From Deltaproteobacteria bacterium GWA2_38_16 (lineage in GTDB: Bacteria > Bdellovibrionota > JACOXK01 > 2-02-FULL-40-11), in assembly GCA_001797335.1 (NCBI GenBank), contig MGPE01000005.1:186001-250000 (forward strand): 64,000 nucleotides of DNA, read 5' to 3'. The notes beneath the pieces were generated by a model that worked only from the letters and a program-made list of their open reading frames with translations, did not search any database and had not been told where the DNA came from. A program made the position numbers and the translations under genes. This document shows, in pieces, positions 61,467 through 64,000 of this stretch; the stretch's first letter is position 1; each line of letters opens with the position of its first letter.

Positions 61467-63173
61467 ATGACACTATCAAAAAAAAACAAAAACTTAGAAA
61501 AATTAGGAAAAGATTATTGGGAGTTCCTAATGAAAGAAAATCCCACGTGGGCCACTTTCTTGGGAGACAAACGATATAATGATCGATTAGAAGAGATAGG
61601 CCCCAAGGCTCGCGCCAGATGTGTTGCCCAGCATAAAAAATTTTTAAAGCGTCTTAAAAAAATTAAACCTACTCAGCTGTCTTATGCAGAAAAAATCTCA
61701 TATTCCATCTTAAAATTAAAACTTAAAGAATATATTGATGCGCAAAAATATAAGGATTGGGAATGGAATATGGATCATTTATTTGGTCTTCATATTCAAC
61801 TTATGGATCTTTTAGAAATTCATCCTTTAAAGACCAAGAAAAATTATCAAGATCTCTTAAGCCGTTATAAACAAATTCCAAAAGCATTTGACCAGTTTTT
61901 AGGAGACTTAAGAGTAGGGCTAAAGTCGGGAAGGGTGGCTCCTTATGTTGCTTATGATAGAACACTAAAACAACTGGAACAATTTTTGGCTCAAAAGCCC
62001 ATGGAGTGCCGTTTTTCAGATGCAGTCAAAAATTTTCCAAAAACCTTTTTAGAAAAAGATAAGCAAAAATTAAGAGGCGATTTTGAAAAAGTGATTACCA
62101 CATCTGTGGTTCCTGCTTATCAAAAATTTCATCAATTCCTAAAGGAGGAATATCAGGGAAAAGCCCGGCGAGAAGTGGGGGTTTCTGCTATTCCTGGAGG
62201 GAGAGAAAATTATTGTTTTAGAGTTAAAGTCAATACGACTACTGATAAGACTCCAGAAGAATTGCATCAGTTGGGTTTAGAGGAGCTCGAGAAAAATAAG
62301 GAAGAAATTTTAGCCATTTCTCGAAAATTAGGGCATTCGGGGGACTTAAAAAGTTTTCTAGAACAAATTAAGGGAGATCGTGCCAATTATTTTACCTCTC
62401 GAGAAGCACTGATGAATAAGCATCAAACAACTCTAGAGGGAATGAAGACACTGCTTCCAAAATATTTTGGAAAGCTTCCTTCTATTCCTTTTGAAATTAA
62501 GGAAATGGAAGCGTATAAAGCTCCGTCTGCTCCGGCTGCGTATTATTATCCTCCCGCGGAAGATGGATCTAGACCTGGTATTTTTTGGATGAATACGCAT
62601 AAACCAGAAGACTGGGCCAATTATTCTATGGAAACCTTGGCCTTTCATGAGGCTATCCCTGGGCATCACTTACAAATTTCCCTAGCAACCGAACAAAAAA
62701 ATATTCCTCAGTTTCAGCGCCATATTGGATTTACCGCCTATGTAGAAGGATGGGCTCATTATACGGAACGGTTGGCCGATGAAATGGGAGCATATTCTTC
62801 TGATCTGCAACGGGTGGGAATGCTCATGGATCAAGCCTGGAGAGCGATTCGGCTCGTCGTAGATACGGGAATTCATTACTTGGGATGGTCTAGAGAAAAA
62901 GCTCTGAACTTTATGCGGGAAACCAGAACTGCTAACGACATGGAAATGAATAATGAAATTGATCGTTATATCGTATGGCCAGGACAAGCCCTGGCTTATA
63001 AAGTAGGACAGCGAACCATTTATGATTTAAGAGAGTGGGCCAAGGGGCAATTGAAGGATAAATTTGATATCCGCGGATTTCACGATGTGGTTCTCTTAAG
63101 TGGTCCTGTTCCCTTGACGACCCTAAAGGACATGATAGAAGACTGGGTGGAGACAAAACAAAAGAATGTCTAA
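61467..63173 (+). CDS. DUF885 family metallopeptidase-like protein
   Basis: 568 aa; start 61467 chosen because GGAGGG precedes it (an upstream ATG at 61428 would include that site). The core motif ETLAFHEAIPGHHLQISLA near residue 405 is the zinc-site signature of this family (HExxPGHH), followed by the YVEGWAHYTERLADEMG segment with a further Glu/His. No signal peptide, unlike many DUF885 proteins, so probably cytoplasmic. Substrate unknown. It overlaps hldD by 8 nt. Confidence 0.85.
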   Translation: MTLSKKNKNLEKLGKDYWEFLMKENPTWATFLGDKRYNDRLEEIGPKARARCVAQHKKFLKRLKKIKPTQLSYAEKISYSILKLKLKEYIDAQKYKDWEWNMDHLFGLHIQLMDLLEIHPLKTKKNYQDLLSRYKQIPKAFDQFLGDLRVGLKSGRVAPYVAYDRTLKQLEQFLAQKPMECRFSDAVKNFPKTFLEKDKQKLRGDFEKVITTSVVPAYQKFHQFLKEEYQGKARREVGVSAIPGGRENYCFRVKVNTTTDKTPEELHQLGLEELEKNKEEILAISRKLGHSGDLKSFLEQIKGDRANYFTSREALMNKHQTTLEGMKTLLPKYFGKLPSIPFEIKEMEAYKAPSAPAAYYYPPAEDGSRPGIFWMNTHKPEDWANYSMETLAFHEAIPGHHLQISLATEQKNIPQFQRHIGFTAYVEGWAHYTERLADEMGAYSSDLQRVGMLMDQAWRAIRLVVDTGIHYLGWSREKALNFMRETRTANDMEMNNEIDRYIVWPGQALAYKVGQRTIYDLREWAKGQLKDKFDIRGFHDVVLLSGPVPLTTLKDMIEDWVETKQKNV

Positions 63174-64000
63174 ACCTATTTTAGTGACTGGAGCCGCAGG
63201 ATTTATTGGAAGCGCTTTTGTAGAATCCTGTAATCGATTGAATATTCCTGTTATTTCTGTAGATGAGCCCACTTATTTTACGTCTCGATCAGAGCATAAA
63301 GCATTGCAATTTGGACAGATTATTGATCGAGAGAGATTATTTGAGTGGTTAGAAAGCAAACGTCCTGTGCTTTCAGCCATTGTTCATATAGGGGCTTGCA
63401 CAGATACAACCGAAATGGACGAAGCCTACCTTTCTAAAATGAATTTAGAGTATACAAAAAAAATATGGGAGTATGCAACAAAGCATGCCCTTCCTTTAGT
63501 CTATGCGAGCAGTGCAGCAACCTATGGAGATGGAGCTTTAGGATATGATGATGATGAGCGTTTGATTCCAAAACTAAAACCCATGAATCCTTATGGGGAA
63601 TCTAAACAACAGTTTGATCTCTGGGCATTGGAACAAGAAAAACAAGGAAAGCATCCCCCCAGTTGGAGTGGGTTTAAATTTTTTAATGTGTATGGATTTG
63701 GTGAACGGCATAAAGAAAAAATGTCTTCTGTCGTGATTCAGGCGTTTGATCAAATTAATCAAAAAGGATTTATTAAACTTTTTAAAAGCCATCGTGAGGG
63801 AATTCCTCATGGCCATCAGGAAAGAGATTTTGTGTATGTGGGAGATGTGATCCAAGTCCTTCACTTTGCTCTTCAAAAACCCATCCAACGAGGGATTTAT
63901 AATTTAGGGACAGGAAAAGCCCGAACTTTTTTAGATTTGGCCCGAGCCGTTTTTAAAGAGCTTCACAAACCAGAAAAGATTGAGTTTATGGATACGCCCA
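63166..64000 (+). CDS. hldD: ADP-glyceromanno-heptose 6-epimerase (partial, runs off the end)
   Basis: 278 codons are visible and the reading frame is still open at 64000. It turns ADP-D-glycero- into ADP-L-glycero-manno-heptose for lipopolysaccharide core. Motifs: LVTGAAGFIGSAFVESC, the HIGACTDTTEMD segment specific to this enzyme, YASSAATYGDG, the catalytic YGESKQ and FFNVYGFGERHKEKMSSV, and RDFVYVGDV. This points to a heptose-containing LPS and supports a Gram-negative host. Confidence 0.93.
   Translation, partial: MSKPILVTGAAGFIGSAFVESCNRLNIPVISVDEPTYFTSRSEHKALQFGQIIDRERLFEWLESKRPVLSAIVHIGACTDTTEMDEAYLSKMNLEYTKKIWEYATKHALPLVYASSAATYGDGALGYDDDERLIPKLKPMNPYGESKQQFDLWALEQEKQGKHPPSWSGFKFFNVYGFGERHKEKMSSVVIQAFDQINQKGFIKLFKSHREGIPHGHQERDFVYVGDVIQVLHFALQKPIQRGIYNLGTGKARTFLDLARAVFKELHKPEKIEFMDTP

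Overview
The window is a dense chromosomal segment of a Gram-negative bacterium. Evidence for this is an outer-membrane porin, AsmA- and MlaC-type envelope proteins, a heptose epimerase, PlsB/GpsA, a sigma-54 activator, a FliA-type sigma factor and an AniA-type lipoprotein nitrite reductase. Gene style (AT-leaning, many 4-nt ATGA overlaps, TTG/GTG starts, GTCAT...ATGAC palindromic repeats) fits a lineage formerly placed in the Deltaproteobacteria or a nearby candidate phylum. That placement is inference. No gene-free stretch exceeds 300 bases.

Region 1 (about 330-22664) is a nitrogen-oxide respiration island: a two-domain copper nitrite reductase (NirK with C-terminal cytochrome c); a NirV-SCO fusion; a small heme-copper-oxidase-like membrane protein; a TSUP transporter; a periplasmic NarG/NxrA-type molybdoenzyme with its Fe-S subunit, heme-b subunit and chaperone; and nearly the whole molybdenum-cofactor pathway (moaD, moaE, a mobA-moaA fusion, moaC, mog/moaB, moeA, moeB-rhodanese). 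A CRP/FNR-family regulator closes the island. Copies of one palindrome, ATGA-N6-TCAT or a one-mismatch variant, lie before these units and before the regulator itself, so the region can be read as one regulon.

Within this island, 10585-13631 holds a GMC oxidoreductase/lipocalin-like operon. A MNT-HEPN toxin-antitoxin pair (13783-14758) is bracketed by exact 34-bp direct repeats; one repeat is the 3' end of the porin gene. It looks like a cassette inserted at a gene end with the gene restored.

Region 2 (22702-34834) holds leucine dehydrogenase, a secreted helical-repeat protein, an M64-like peptidase, a phosphodiesterase, MlaC, a ketol-acid reductoisomerase homologue missing two metal ligands, serine synthesis (class V aminotransferase, serA), purA, and tRNA-Lys/tRNA-Glu behind a clear sigma-70 promoter.

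Region 3 (34835-43986) holds sugar/glycan genes, glycerolipid genes (plsB, gpsA, a HAD phosphatase), a PPC-domain protein, a Cys-rich DoxX protein, a FAD dehydrogenase, VanZ and MpaA.

Region 4 (44062-50297) is a regulatory block: a histidine kinase with a degenerate receiver, an NtrC-type regulator, a textbook sigma-54 promoter, a FliA-like sigma factor, an HD-GYP protein and HflX.

Region 5 (50323-64000) holds a ParB-like protein with a spore-photoproduct-lyase-like radical SAM enzyme, MarC, a large AsmA protein, Pgi, a thioesterase, RNase PH, a half-size TSUP protein, tRNA-Pro, a GGQ release-factor homologue, a DUF885 peptidase and hldD, which runs off the end.

Short palindromes beginning GTCAT are scattered between genes and, in several cases, inside reading frames (mobA-moaA twice, the parB-like gene, the SPL gene and the 13266-13631 gene) without breaking them.
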